From a virus, in the IMG/VR virus record IMGVR_UViG_3300046000_000454, positions 1-21,918 of that record: a DNA stretch of 21,918 nucleotides; one strand, written 5' to 3'. Of this stretch, positions 7,492-13,999 are shown one piece after another. Made by a program: the position numbers and the translations under genes. The notes beneath the pieces were generated by a model that was not told the DNA's origin, searched no databases, and saw only the letters and a program-made list of their open reading frames with translations. The stretch's first letter is position 1. Every line of letters starts with the position of its first letter.

Positions 7492-8694
7492 ATGTCTAAT
7501 AGTATTCTGACGATTGACATGATCACCCGTAAGGCTCTCGAAATCCTCGAGAACAACTTGGTGATCACCCGTAACGTAAACCGCCAATATGACGACTCTT
7601 TCGCTGTTGAAGGCGCAAAAATCGGCTCTACATTGCGTATCCGTTTACCTGACCGCGCTTTGGTTACTGACGGAGCCGCCTTGCAAGTGCAAGACGACAA
7701 CGAGCAGTTCACCACACTGACTGTTGCTTCACAAAAGCACATCGGTGTTAACTTCACATCTGCTGAATTGACCATGCAATTGGACGACTTTGCAGAGCGT
7801 GTGTTAAAGCCTCGTATCAGCCAATTGGCATCTTCTATTGATGCTGACGTGGCCAATGCGTACAAATCCATCGGTAACACCGTTGGTACACCTGGCACTA
7901 CGCCCGCAACTTCTTTGGTCTTGCTCCAAGCCCAACAGAAGCTGAACGAAAACGCCGCTGTGATGAACCCCCGTTACGCCACTGTCAACCCTGCCGCTAA
8001 CGCTGGTTTGGTTGAAGGCATGAAGGGTTTGTTCAATCCTACAGACACCATCAGCAAGCAGTTTAAGAACGGCATGATGGGCACTGGCGTGTTGGGCTTT
8101 GACGAGATCAACATGTCTCAGTCTATCAAGCAGCACACAACTGGCTCACGCGTTGCCACTGGTAACTCTGTGACCACCACTGTGGCTTCTCAAGGCGCTG
8201 CAAGCATTGCTTTGACTATTGGCTCTGGCCTGACAGTTAAAGCCGGTGACGTGTTCACTGTTGCTGATTGCTTTGCTGTGAACCCACAGACCCGTGAATC
8301 CACTGGTTCGTTGTTCCAGTTCGTAGCTTTGGCTGATGCAACTGCTGTTAGCACTGCAATCACTGTGACTGTTGCTCCTATCTACACTTCTGCCAATGCT
8401 TTGGCCACCGTGGACAGCTTCCCTACCGCTGGTAAGGCCGTTGTGTTCGTTGGTGCGGCTTCTAGCCAGTACGCTCAGAACTTGGTCTATCACAAAGATG
8501 CGATCACGTTTGCCACTGCGGACTTGTTGTTGCCACAAGGCGTTGACATGGCTGCTCGCGCAGTTCACAACGGTATCTCTTTGCGTGTCGTGCGTCAGTA
8601 CGATATTAACAATGACCGTATGCCTTGCCGTATTGACGTTTTGTACGGTTTCAATACGATCCGTCCACAAATGGGCTGCCGCATCTGGGGCTAA
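7492..8694 (+). CDS. Major capsid (coat) protein, P22 gp5 family
   Basis: This 400-aa protein has the organisation of the P22 coat family, whose P22 member is 430 aa. The N-terminal helix MITRKALEILENNLVITRNVNRQYD is followed by a strand region IGSTLRIRLPDR, then the E-loop-like segment and spine helix (FAERVLKPRISQLASSIDADV). NPAANAGLVEGMKGLFNP follows in the central domain, then a Thr/Val-rich inserted beta domain (about residues 225-320) and a final strand region ending PQMGCRIWG. Coat protein forms the icosahedral shell by the HK97 fold. AAAGGA sits six bases before the ATG. A strong terminator-like hairpin follows eight bases after the stop, which suggests a separately controlled, abundant transcript. 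Confidence 0.92.
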   Translation: MSNSILTIDMITRKALEILENNLVITRNVNRQYDDSFAVEGAKIGSTLRIRLPDRALVTDGAALQVQDDNEQFTTLTVASQKHIGVNFTSAELTMQLDDFAERVLKPRISQLASSIDADVANAYKSIGNTVGTPGTTPATSLVLLQAQQKLNENAAVMNPRYATVNPAANAGLVEGMKGLFNPTDTISKQFKNGMMGTGVLGFDEINMSQSIKQHTTGSRVATGNSVTTTVASQGAASIALTIGSGLTVKAGDVFTVADCFAVNPQTRESTGSLFQFVALADATAVSTAITVTVAPIYTSANALATVDSFPTAGKAVVFVGAASSQYAQNLVYHKDAITFATADLLLPQGVDMAARAVHNGISLRVVRQYDINNDRMPCRIDVLYGFNTIRPQMGCRIWG

Positions 8695-8701
8695 TCTGAA
8701 C

Positions 8702-8718
8702 GGGGCTTCGGCCCCTTT
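8702..8718 (+). terminator. Intrinsic terminator after coat gene
   Basis: The hairpin is GGGGC (8702-8706), loop TTCG (8707-8710), GCCCC (8711-8715), followed by TTT. The UUCG loop is an exceptionally stable tetraloop. The short U-run suggests partial termination, leaving some read-through into the next gene. Confidence 0.75.
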
Positions 8719-8747
8719 CGTCTTAACATCTTTTTAAGGAAATTATC

Positions 8748-9155
8748 ATGGCTTTACCTAATGGCGCAGGCGGTTATCAAATTGGTGACGGCAACTTGCT
8801 CGAAGCACAACTGACGGTTCAAACTATTCCCACAACCTTGACTGGCGACACTACGTTGACCGCTGATCAAGTAGTTGTTGGTTTGGTTGTTTGCAACAAA
8901 GGCAGCGATGCTACATTGACCGTGACTCTGCCCACAGCAGCGTTGCTTGATGCAGCCGTTCCTAGCGCAAAAGTTGGCTCTGCTTTTGAGTTAACAATCT
9001 GCAACAACAACAACACCGGAGCATCGTCTACCGTTCCTGTTACCACAGGCACTGGCGTTACGATCTTTGGTTCTGTGACTGTTCCACGTTTCGGCGCACA
9101 CACATACCGTTTTGTGCGTACTGGCGACGCGGCTTACTCGGCCTTCTTGAAGTAA
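8748..9155 (+). CDS. Probable capsid decoration or head-associated protein
   Basis: This 135-aa protein is mainly beta, rich in Thr, Val and Gly. An N-terminal segment, YQIGDGNLLEAQL, precedes strands TLTADQVVVGLVVCNKGS and ATLTVTLPTAALLDAA. These are followed by AFELTICNNNN, VTTGTGVTIFGS and a C-terminal HTYRFVRTGDAAYSAFLK. It has no catalytic motif, signal peptide or membrane segment. Its place directly after coat, a good AAGGAAA Shine-Dalgarno site and its own downstream terminator suggest an abundant virion component such as a capsid decoration or stabilising protein. This is inference; a head fibre is the main alternative. It does not resemble phage lambda gpD closely enough to claim homology. 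Confidence 0.6.
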   Translation: MALPNGAGGYQIGDGNLLEAQLTVQTIPTTLTGDTTLTADQVVVGLVVCNKGSDATLTVTLPTAALLDAAVPSAKVGSAFELTICNNNNTGASSTVPVTTGTGVTIFGSVTVPRFGAHTYRFVRTGDAAYSAFLK

Positions 9156-9158
9156 ACA

Positions 9159-9181
9159 ATGGGGGCTTCGGCCCTCATTTT
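9159..9181 (+). terminator. Intrinsic terminator after the first accessory head gene
   Basis: ATGGGGGC (9159-9166), loop TTCG, GCCCTCAT (9171-9178) form an 8-bp stem with a single G-U pair, running into TTTT at 9178-9181. The stem begins with an ATG, which creates a spurious upstream start for the next gene; that start is not used here. Confidence 0.85.
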
Positions 9182-9183
9182 AA

Positions 9184-9188
9184 AAGGA
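9184..9188 (+). promoter_or_regulatory. Ribosome binding site that fixes the 9195 start
   Basis: AAGGA lies six bases before ATG 9195. The in-frame ATG at 9159 lies inside the terminator stem and has no such site, so 9195 is the preferred start. Confidence 0.75.
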
Positions 9189-9194
9189 ACAACT

Positions 9195-9608
9195 ATGACC
9201 TCTAATACCAAATCAATTGGCGTTGCTTTTGAAGACCAAGACATCATTGGGTCTAACTTTGTACTGGCTGGTGGCGAGTTGGGCTACACCGCAGAAGCAA
9301 GCGGCACAGTGACTCAATTGACAGACAAGTCCACAGCGGTCACGCTGAACAAGTCTGCTGGTCAGATCACACTGAACGGCGCCTCTTTGGCAAACATTAC
9401 AAATGTTTCGTTCACTTTGAACAACAGCACAATCAGCGCCAATGATGTTGTAATTCTGAGCGTTGCGTCTGGTGCTACCGCTGGTGCTTACAACTGCTGG
9501 ATTTCTAGCAAAACCTCTGGAAGTTGCGTAATCACAATACGCAACTTTTCGGGAGGGGCGCTGTCTGAGGCTTTTGTACTAAACTTTGCTGTACTCCACG
9601 TCCTGTAA
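9195..9608 (+). CDS. Second accessory virion protein, beta-rich
   Basis: With the start at 9195 the protein is 137 aa. Residues 1-35 (MTSNTKSIGVAFEDQDIIGS...) lead into a beta-sandwich-like domain. In that domain SKSAG-type, SFTLNNSTISANDVVIL, GATAGAYNCWI and SCVITIRNFSGGALSEAFVLNFAV strands follow in order. The last segment resembles a domain that I recall from many uncultured phage head or fibre proteins; this is memory, not a search. The gene is bracketed by two terminators and has a good AAGGA site, so like its neighbour it is probably abundantly expressed and virion-associated. Decoration protein, head fibre or short tail component are all possible. Confidence 0.6.
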   Translation: MTSNTKSIGVAFEDQDIIGSNFVLAGGELGYTAEASGTVTQLTDKSTAVTLNKSAGQITLNGASLANITNVSFTLNNSTISANDVVILSVASGATAGAYNCWISSKTSGSCVITIRNFSGGALSEAFVLNFAVLHVL

Positions 9609-9611
9609 ACC

Positions 9612-9636
9612 AAAAGGGGGCTAATCACCCCCTTTT
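9612..9636 (+). terminator. Symmetric intrinsic terminator after the second accessory gene
   Basis: AAAAGGGGG (9612-9620), a 7-base loop CTAATCA, and CCCCCTTTT (9628-9636) form a perfect 9-bp stem. A-tract and U-tract flank the G/C core, so it could act in both directions. Confidence 0.9.
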
Positions 9637-9641
9637 CTAAT

Positions 9642-9827
9642 ATGAACATTACTCTAGTCCATCCTGTCCACGGCGCTAAAATTGCCACAATGGAACTTGA
9701 AGCCGAAACAGATGAAAAAAATGGCTGGACTCGTTATAATCCAGATACGTCTTCTGAACTTGAAGCGGCTCCTGTAAACGTGCTGGAAGTTAAACGCCGT
9801 AGAAAAGTGACTACTGAAGAGGTCTAA
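9642..9827 (+). CDS. 61-aa small phage protein, function unknown
   Basis: The protein starts MNITLVHPVHGAKIATMELEA and continues to NGWTRYNP, an acidic stretch and a basic C-terminal patch (EVKRRRKVTTEEV). The pattern is a small N-terminal beta hairpin with a charged tail. Similar short proteins often lie between coat and neck genes in P22-like phages from environmental samples; this is recollection. The ATG lies only five bases after a strong terminator and has no visible Shine-Dalgarno site. Either translation is weak, or the hairpin stem contributes to initiation on the read-through transcript. The stop lies two bases before the gp4-like gene, so coupling downstream is likely. Its conserved-looking composition argues for a real gene. 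Confidence 0.65.
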   Translation: MNITLVHPVHGAKIATMELEAETDEKNGWTRYNPDTSSELEAAPVNVLEVKRRRKVTTEEV

Positions 9828-9829
9828 GC

Positions 9830-10543
9830 ATGACAACGTACACCGCTGGCGAACAAATCAATCGGGCGCTTCGGCTCCTTGGCGTGCTTGCTGAAGGTGA
9901 AACGCCCTCTGCGGCCACGTCACAAGACGCTTTGATGGCGCTCAATCAGATGATTGACAGTTGGAACACTGAGCGTTTGTCGGTGTTTTGCACAGAAGAT
10001 CAGGTTTTTACTTGGCCTGCAAGTCTTATCAGCCGCACACTTGGCCCAACAGGTGACTTTGTAGGCAACCGTCCTATTTTGCTAGACGATGCAACATACT
10101 TCAAAGCGCCTAGTGGCGTGTCGTATGGCATCAAGATGATCAACCAACAGCAGTACAACGGTATTGCTGTTAAGACCGTTACGTCCACGTTCCCACAAGT
10201 TATGTGGGTCAACATGACGTTTCCTGATATTGAGATATACCTCTATCCAAGGCCCACGGAAAACTTAGAGTTTCATTTTGTGTCGGTGCAAGAATTAGAC
10301 AAGCCCGCTACCTTGTCAACAGTGTTGGCTTACCCGCCTGGCTATCTGCGTGCGTTCACATACAACTTGGCTATGGAGTTTGCCCCTGAGTTTGGCGTTG
10401 AGCCAAGCCCACAGGTTCAGCGTATTGCCATGACTTCTAAGCGTGATCTCAAGCGCATCAACAACCCAGATGACGTGATGGCGCTGCCTTACGCATTAGT
10501 GGCCAACCGCCAGCGTTTCAACATCTATGCCGGTAACTACTAA
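9830..10543 (+). CDS. Head-to-tail adaptor, P22 gp4-like
   Basis: This 237-aa protein starts with a helical segment (TAGEQINRALRLLGVLAEGE, then SQDALMALNQMIDSWN) of the P22 gp4 tail-accessory type. A middle beta region with FDIEIYLYPRP-like strands follows (here FPDIEIYLYPRPTENLEFHF). The end is helical: YLRAFTYNLAMEFAPEFGVEPS, then RIAMTSKRDLKRIN. gp4 of P22 is 166 aa, so this member is longer. It binds below the portal ring, closes the channel after packaging and provides the docking site for tail parts; the P22 protein also has a reported muralytic activity, which I cannot judge here. GAGG lies before the ATG. The next gene overlaps its stop by one base, in the P22 order 4-10. Confidence 0.85.
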   Translation: MTTYTAGEQINRALRLLGVLAEGETPSAATSQDALMALNQMIDSWNTERLSVFCTEDQVFTWPASLISRTLGPTGDFVGNRPILLDDATYFKAPSGVSYGIKMINQQQYNGIAVKTVTSTFPQVMWVNMTFPDIEIYLYPRPTENLEFHFVSVQELDKPATLSTVLAYPPGYLRAFTYNLAMEFAPEFGVEPSPQVQRIAMTSKRDLKRINNPDDVMALPYALVANRQRFNIYAGNY

Positions 10544-11982
10544 TGAAGACGCCGATTCTTGGCTCTAGTTATGTGGCACGTAGCGTCAACGCTGCGGATG
10601 CCAGAATGGTCAATCTTTTTCCTGAGATTGTTCCTGAGGCTGGTAAAGAGCCTGCGTTCCTAAACCGCGCCCCAGGCTTGCGTTTGCTCAACACCATTGG
10701 CACTGGCCCGATTCGTGGCCTATGGGCTTTCTCATCAAACGATGGCATTGCCTTTGTCATATCGGGCATTGAGCTTTATAAAATCGACAATGCTTATGCG
10801 GCCACATTGATTGGCACGGTGTATGGCACTGGAGCAGTTAGCATGGCCGACAATGGCACGCAACTGTTCATTGCGGCCAACGGCCCTAGTTACATCTACA
10901 ACAACACAACAGGCGCATTTGGGCAGATTACTGACCCAGACTTCCCAGGCGCGGTGACGGTGTGCTTTCTAGACGGCTACTTTGTGTTTAATGAGCCAAA
11001 TAGCCAAAAGATGTGGGTCACTGAATTGCTTGATGGCACGTCCATTGATCCTTTAGAGTTTGCTAGTACAGAAGGCTCACCTGATGGGCTAGTCGCCGTG
11101 GCGTCCAACTTCCGCGAAGTATGGGCGTTTGGCACAAACTCAATTGAAGTCTGGTACAACACCGGATCGACTGATTTCCCTTTGCAACGCATTCAAGGTG
11201 CGTTTAATGAGTTAGGTTGCGCAGCGCCTTACTCAGTGGCCAAAATGGACAATGGCTTGTTCTGGCTTGGCCGTGACCGTCGTGGCCAAGGTATTATCTA
11301 CCGCGCCAATGGTTATACAGGTGTTCGCATTTCAACCCACGCGGTTGAATGGCAGATTCAGCAGTACAGCGATTTAACTGACGCTATTGGCTACACATAC
11401 CAGCAAGACGGCCACAGTTTTTATGTACTGATTTTTCCTAACGCTAACACAACGTGGGTCTATGACGCGGCAACGCAAGTGTGGCATGAGCGTGCTGGTT
11501 TTATTGACGGAGAGTTTACCCGTCATCGTAGCAATTGCCAGATGGCATTCAACAACCTGGTTGTTGTTGGCGACTACCAAAATGGCAACATCTATGCGTT
11601 TGACTTAGATGATTTTAGCGACAACGGGGGCATCCAAAAATGGCTGCGTTCTTGGCGTGCATTGCCTACGGGCACAAACACTCTTAAAAGAACAACCCAA
11701 CACACCCTGCAACTTGACTGCGAGTCTGGCGTAGGCTTAAACCTTGGCCAAGGCAGTGAGCCTCAAGTCATGCTCCGCTTCTCAGATGACGGTGGCCACA
11801 CTTGGTCAAACGAGCATTGGCGGTCTATGGGAAAAATCGGCGAATATTACAAGCGTGTAATTTGGCGTCGTTTAGGCATGACGGTTAAATTGCGTGACCG
11901 CGTGTATGAGTTGTCGGGCACTGACCCTGTGAAAATTACGATCATGGGCGCTGAACTCATTTTGAGTCCAACGAATGCCTAG
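10543..11982 (+). CDS. Packaged DNA stabilisation / tail hub protein, P22 gp10-like
   Basis: At 479 aa this is close to P22 gp10 (472 aa). The N-terminal opening, LGSSYVARSVNAADARMVNLFPEI followed by a short APGLRLL segment, is typical of the family. Repeated Trp- and Tyr-containing strands then follow (RGLWAFSS, REVWAFGTNSIEVWYNTG, GLFWLGRDRRG, TTWVYDAATQVWHERAG), consistent with a beta-propeller-like hub. The C-terminus holds LRFSDDGGHTWSNEHW. In P22, gp10 caps the gp4 ring and holds the needle and tailspikes. It directly follows the gp4-like gene and overlaps the needle-like gene by eight bases. The family call is strong; the detailed contacts are inferred from P22. Confidence 0.88.
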   Translation: MKTPILGSSYVARSVNAADARMVNLFPEIVPEAGKEPAFLNRAPGLRLLNTIGTGPIRGLWAFSSNDGIAFVISGIELYKIDNAYAATLIGTVYGTGAVSMADNGTQLFIAANGPSYIYNNTTGAFGQITDPDFPGAVTVCFLDGYFVFNEPNSQKMWVTELLDGTSIDPLEFASTEGSPDGLVAVASNFREVWAFGTNSIEVWYNTGSTDFPLQRIQGAFNELGCAAPYSVAKMDNGLFWLGRDRRGQGIIYRANGYTGVRISTHAVEWQIQQYSDLTDAIGYTYQQDGHSFYVLIFPNANTTWVYDAATQVWHERAGFIDGEFTRHRSNCQMAFNNLVVVGDYQNGNIYAFDLDDFSDNGGIQKWLRSWRALPTGTNTLKRTTQHTLQLDCESGVGLNLGQGSEPQVMLRFSDDGGHTWSNEHWRSMGKIGEYYKRVIWRRLGMTVKLRDRVYELSGTDPVKITIMGAELILSPTNA

Positions 11983-12613
11983 CCCTAACGCTACACCAAC
12001 GCCAGTCACGCCCCCGCGAGTGCCGCTGACTGACCCTCGCACGGGCTTAATTGACCGTGCTTGGTTCATGTTTTTTGTGTCGCTATATAACGCAAGCGAA
12101 GAAAAAGGCGGCGACATTAACCCTGATGTTGTGTCTCTGGTTGCGTCTTATGATGAGTTTTTGCGGACTATCAGTCAAGAATTGCAGACCTTACCGCCAA
12201 GTTTAGAATCTCAAATAGCTGAACTGCAAAAGCAGATTGAGGCTTTAGAGTTACAACCTGTTAGCGTTAGCGTGGTCGCTTCAGGCGGCTCAACATTAAC
12301 TGCGCCAGTGACTGTAACGGCCAATTATTCGATTGCCGATACAGACGCTTGGATTATCAACAACAAGACTGGCTCGGCCTTGATATTGACGTTTCCTAGC
12401 CCCTCGGCGTGGTCTGGCCGTGTCATCACGGTTAAGAACATGCAGGCTCAGTTGGTTAACTCAGCATCAAGCAACATTGTGCCGCTAGATAGTACGTCGG
12501 CTGGCACTGCAATTCTCTTGGCAGTTGTAGGAAATTGGGCGACAATGGTGTCTGACGGCACTAATTGGGTCATTATGCAAGCTGCCTCTAACAACAATTT
12601 GCTTTTGGAGTAA
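11975..12613 (+). CDS. Probable tail needle or plug protein, gp26-like by position
   Basis: This 212-aa protein has three parts. Residues 1-40 contain a Pro-rich segment and RTGLIDRAWFMFFVSLYN. Residues about 58-93 form a coiled coil (YDEFLRTISQEL, then LESQIAELQKQIEALEL). Residues about 100-212 form a beta domain with NKTGSALILTFPSPSAW, GRVITVKN and NWATMVSDGTNWVIMQ. It follows gp4- and gp10-like genes exactly as the needle gene 26 does in P22 (233 aa). A short N-terminal anchor, trimeric coiled coil and C-terminal tip fit a needle that plugs the channel and touches the cell surface. No direct sequence match to P22 gp26 is claimed; a short fibre is the main alternative. Confidence 0.6.
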   Translation: MPSPNATPTPVTPPRVPLTDPRTGLIDRAWFMFFVSLYNASEEKGGDINPDVVSLVASYDEFLRTISQELQTLPPSLESQIAELQKQIEALELQPVSVSVVASGGSTLTAPVTVTANYSIADTDAWIINNKTGSALILTFPSPSAWSGRVITVKNMQAQLVNSASSNIVPLDSTSAGTAILLAVVGNWATMVSDGTNWVIMQAASNNNLLLE

Positions 12614-12616
12614 ACC

Positions 12617-12952
12617 ATGACTGTCACAGTAAAAGTTCTTGTACCGGCAAAATTTGCCGAGGCAACCCAAACAACGCAGTACACCTCAACGGGTGTTACA
12701 ACCCTTATTGACAAATTTACGGCCACCAACATTACTGCGTCGGCCGCTACAATTTCTGTCAATTTGGTCACAACTGCTGATTCTGCTGGTAATACAAACT
12801 TAATTACTAAGACCAAATCACTTCAGGCGTCTGAAGTTTATACGTTCCCTGAATTGGTTGGCCAAGTGCTTGGAGTTGGTGACTTTATTAGTACAATTGC
12901 AGGCACGGGCAGTGCAATCAATATTCGCGTTTCTGGACGTCAGGTGACTTAA
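12617..12952 (+). CDS. 111-aa beta-rich virion-associated protein, function unknown
   Basis: The protein is mainly Thr/Val/Ala beta strands: TVTVKVLVPAKF, TTLIDKFTATNITASAATISVNLVT, then SEVYTFPELVGQVLGVGDFISTIAG, and INIRVSGRQV at the end. No signal peptide, membrane span or catalytic motif is visible. GGAG lies before the ATG and its stop overlaps the cupin start by one base. It lies between the needle-like gene and the ejection genes, where P22 carries the head-assembly gene 14, but it does not resemble that protein as far as I can tell. A small decoration or tail-tip protein is a reasonable inference. Confidence 0.55.
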   Translation: MTVTVKVLVPAKFAEATQTTQYTSTGVTTLIDKFTATNITASAATISVNLVTTADSAGNTNLITKTKSLQASEVYTFPELVGQVLGVGDFISTIAGTGSAINIRVSGRQVT

Positions 12953-13293
12953 TGATTAACCACCACTTTAGTGCAGGGGTTTACGCAAAGGAAACGCTGA
13001 TACCAGCGGGTCATGTGCTTGTGCAACATAAACACAAGTTCAGTCATTTGTCGATTCTTGCCAGTGGTTCTATTGAGTTGATGGTGGATGGTGAGCGCAA
13101 GATTATTCATGCGCCAGCTTGTTTGACCATTGAGGCAAATAAACATCATGGCGTAAAATCGCTTACAGATGTTGTGTGGTATTGCATTCATGCAACTGAA
13201 TGCACTGATTTGGACGAAGTTGACGAAGTTTTAATTGTGCCAAGCGATCAAGCCCAAGCGCAAGAACTGGCCAAGTGCCTACAGGAGAATTGA
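12952..13293 (+). CDS. Small cupin-domain protein with a four-histidine site
   Basis: This 113-aa protein has the cupin beta-barrel pattern. Motif 1 reads PAGHVLVQHKHKFSHLSILASG, giving His26, His28 and His32 with the Gly39 turn. Motif 2 reads APACLTIEANKHHGVKSL and supplies His66. In a classic cupin motif 1 the third metal ligand is Glu; here a His occupies that region, giving a possible four-His metal site. A strand pair (IELMVDGER, VVWYCIHAT) completes the barrel. Such proteins bind a metal and can be oxidases, isomerases or binding domains; which applies is unknown. It lies in the late virion cluster, so it may be packaged or act during assembly. The first base of its ATG overlaps the preceding stop. 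Confidence 0.8.
   Translation: MINHHFSAGVYAKETLIPAGHVLVQHKHKFSHLSILASGSIELMVDGERKIIHAPACLTIEANKHHGVKSLTDVVWYCIHATECTDLDEVDEVLIVPSDQAQAQELAKCLQEN
13283..13287 (+). promoter_or_regulatory. Ribosome binding site that fixes the 13295 start
   Basis: AGGAG lies seven bases before ATG 13295, which follows the cupin stop by one base. The longer open frame from 13235 would overlap the cupin by 59 bases and lacks such a site. Confidence 0.75.
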
Positions 13294-13294
13294 T

Positions 13295-13990
13295 ATGCCA
13301 TGGATCGCCCTAGCAATTGGTGGAAGTGCCTTACTCGGCGCAAGCGCATCTAGAAGCGCAGCGTCTACACAATCAGATGCTGCTAATCGCGCTGCTGAAC
13401 TTCAGAATCAACAGTTTCAACAAACCCGTGAAGACCTAGCGCCCTATCGTGCGGCTGGTCAAACTGCACTTAACGCGCTGACGCCTTTGGCAACAAACTA
13501 TCAAAAGTTTGGCATGGCTCAATTTCAACAAGACCCAGGCTATGCGTTTCGTTTGTCTGAAGGTCAGAAAGCGCTTGACCGCAGTGCAGCCGCCCGTGGT
13601 GGTTTGATCAGCGGTGGGGCTTTAAAAGCCGCACAGCGTTATGGTCAGGACATGGGTTCACAAGAATACATGAATGCGTTTAATCGTTACCAGACTGAGC
13701 GTAATGCTCAATTAAACCCATTGCAATCGTTGGCTGGTGTTGGTCAAACTACAGCCAATCAATTAGGTCAATATGGCGCGGCCAATGCGGCTAACGTAGG
13801 CAATCTAATGACTGGTGGTGCTGCGGCGCAAGCAGCTGGTCGAGTAGGTGCGGCCAACGCAGCTACTGGTGGATTAGGTACATATCTAAACTACACAAGC
13901 AGTAACAATTTGCTTAACGCTCTGCGCGGTACAGGTAGTAGTAGCCCAACAAATGCGCAATTAGCCGATATGTATTATTTAAATGGTTAA
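13295..13990 (+). CDS. DNA ejection protein, gp7-like by position and composition
   Basis: With the start at 13295 the protein is 231 aa; P22 gp7 is 229 aa. Residues 3-20 are a hydrophobic Gly/Ala segment (WIALAIGGSALLGASASR), then a Gln/Ala helix (NRAAELQNQQFQQTREDL). The best marker is the central segment FQQDPGYAFRLSEGQKALDR followed by AARGGLISGGALKAAQRYGQDM, common in phage internal virion proteins. The C-terminal part is Ala/Gly/Asn-rich with repeated AANAA runs. Such proteins are released from the capsid and enter or cross the cell envelope to make the DNA path. It begins the ejection block, upstream of 445-aa and 818-aa genes. The GAGGT in the intergenic run serves the next gene. Confidence 0.72.
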   Translation: MPWIALAIGGSALLGASASRSAASTQSDAANRAAELQNQQFQQTREDLAPYRAAGQTALNALTPLATNYQKFGMAQFQQDPGYAFRLSEGQKALDRSAAARGGLISGGALKAAQRYGQDMGSQEYMNAFNRYQTERNAQLNPLQSLAGVGQTTANQLGQYGAANAANVGNLMTGGAAAQAAGRVGAANAATGGLGTYLNYTSSNNLLNALRGTGSSSPTNAQLADMYYLNG

Positions 13991-13999
13991 GAGGTAAAT

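Noticed and set aside
8146-8670. 174-aa minus-strand open frame antisense to the coat gene
   Set aside because: It is rich in Ser, Arg and His with no recognisable domain and mirrors the codon pattern of the coat gene; the coat frame is certain.
9159-9194. Upstream ATG extending the 137-aa accessory protein by 12 residues
   Set aside because: It lies inside the terminator stem, overlaps the hairpin loop and has no Shine-Dalgarno site, while ATG 9195 has AAGGA at good spacing.
13235-13294. Upstream ATG extending the gp7-like protein by 20 residues
   Set aside because: It would overlap the cupin by 59 bases, encodes an unrelated Lys/Arg-rich stretch and lacks a ribosome site; ATG 13295 has AGGAG.
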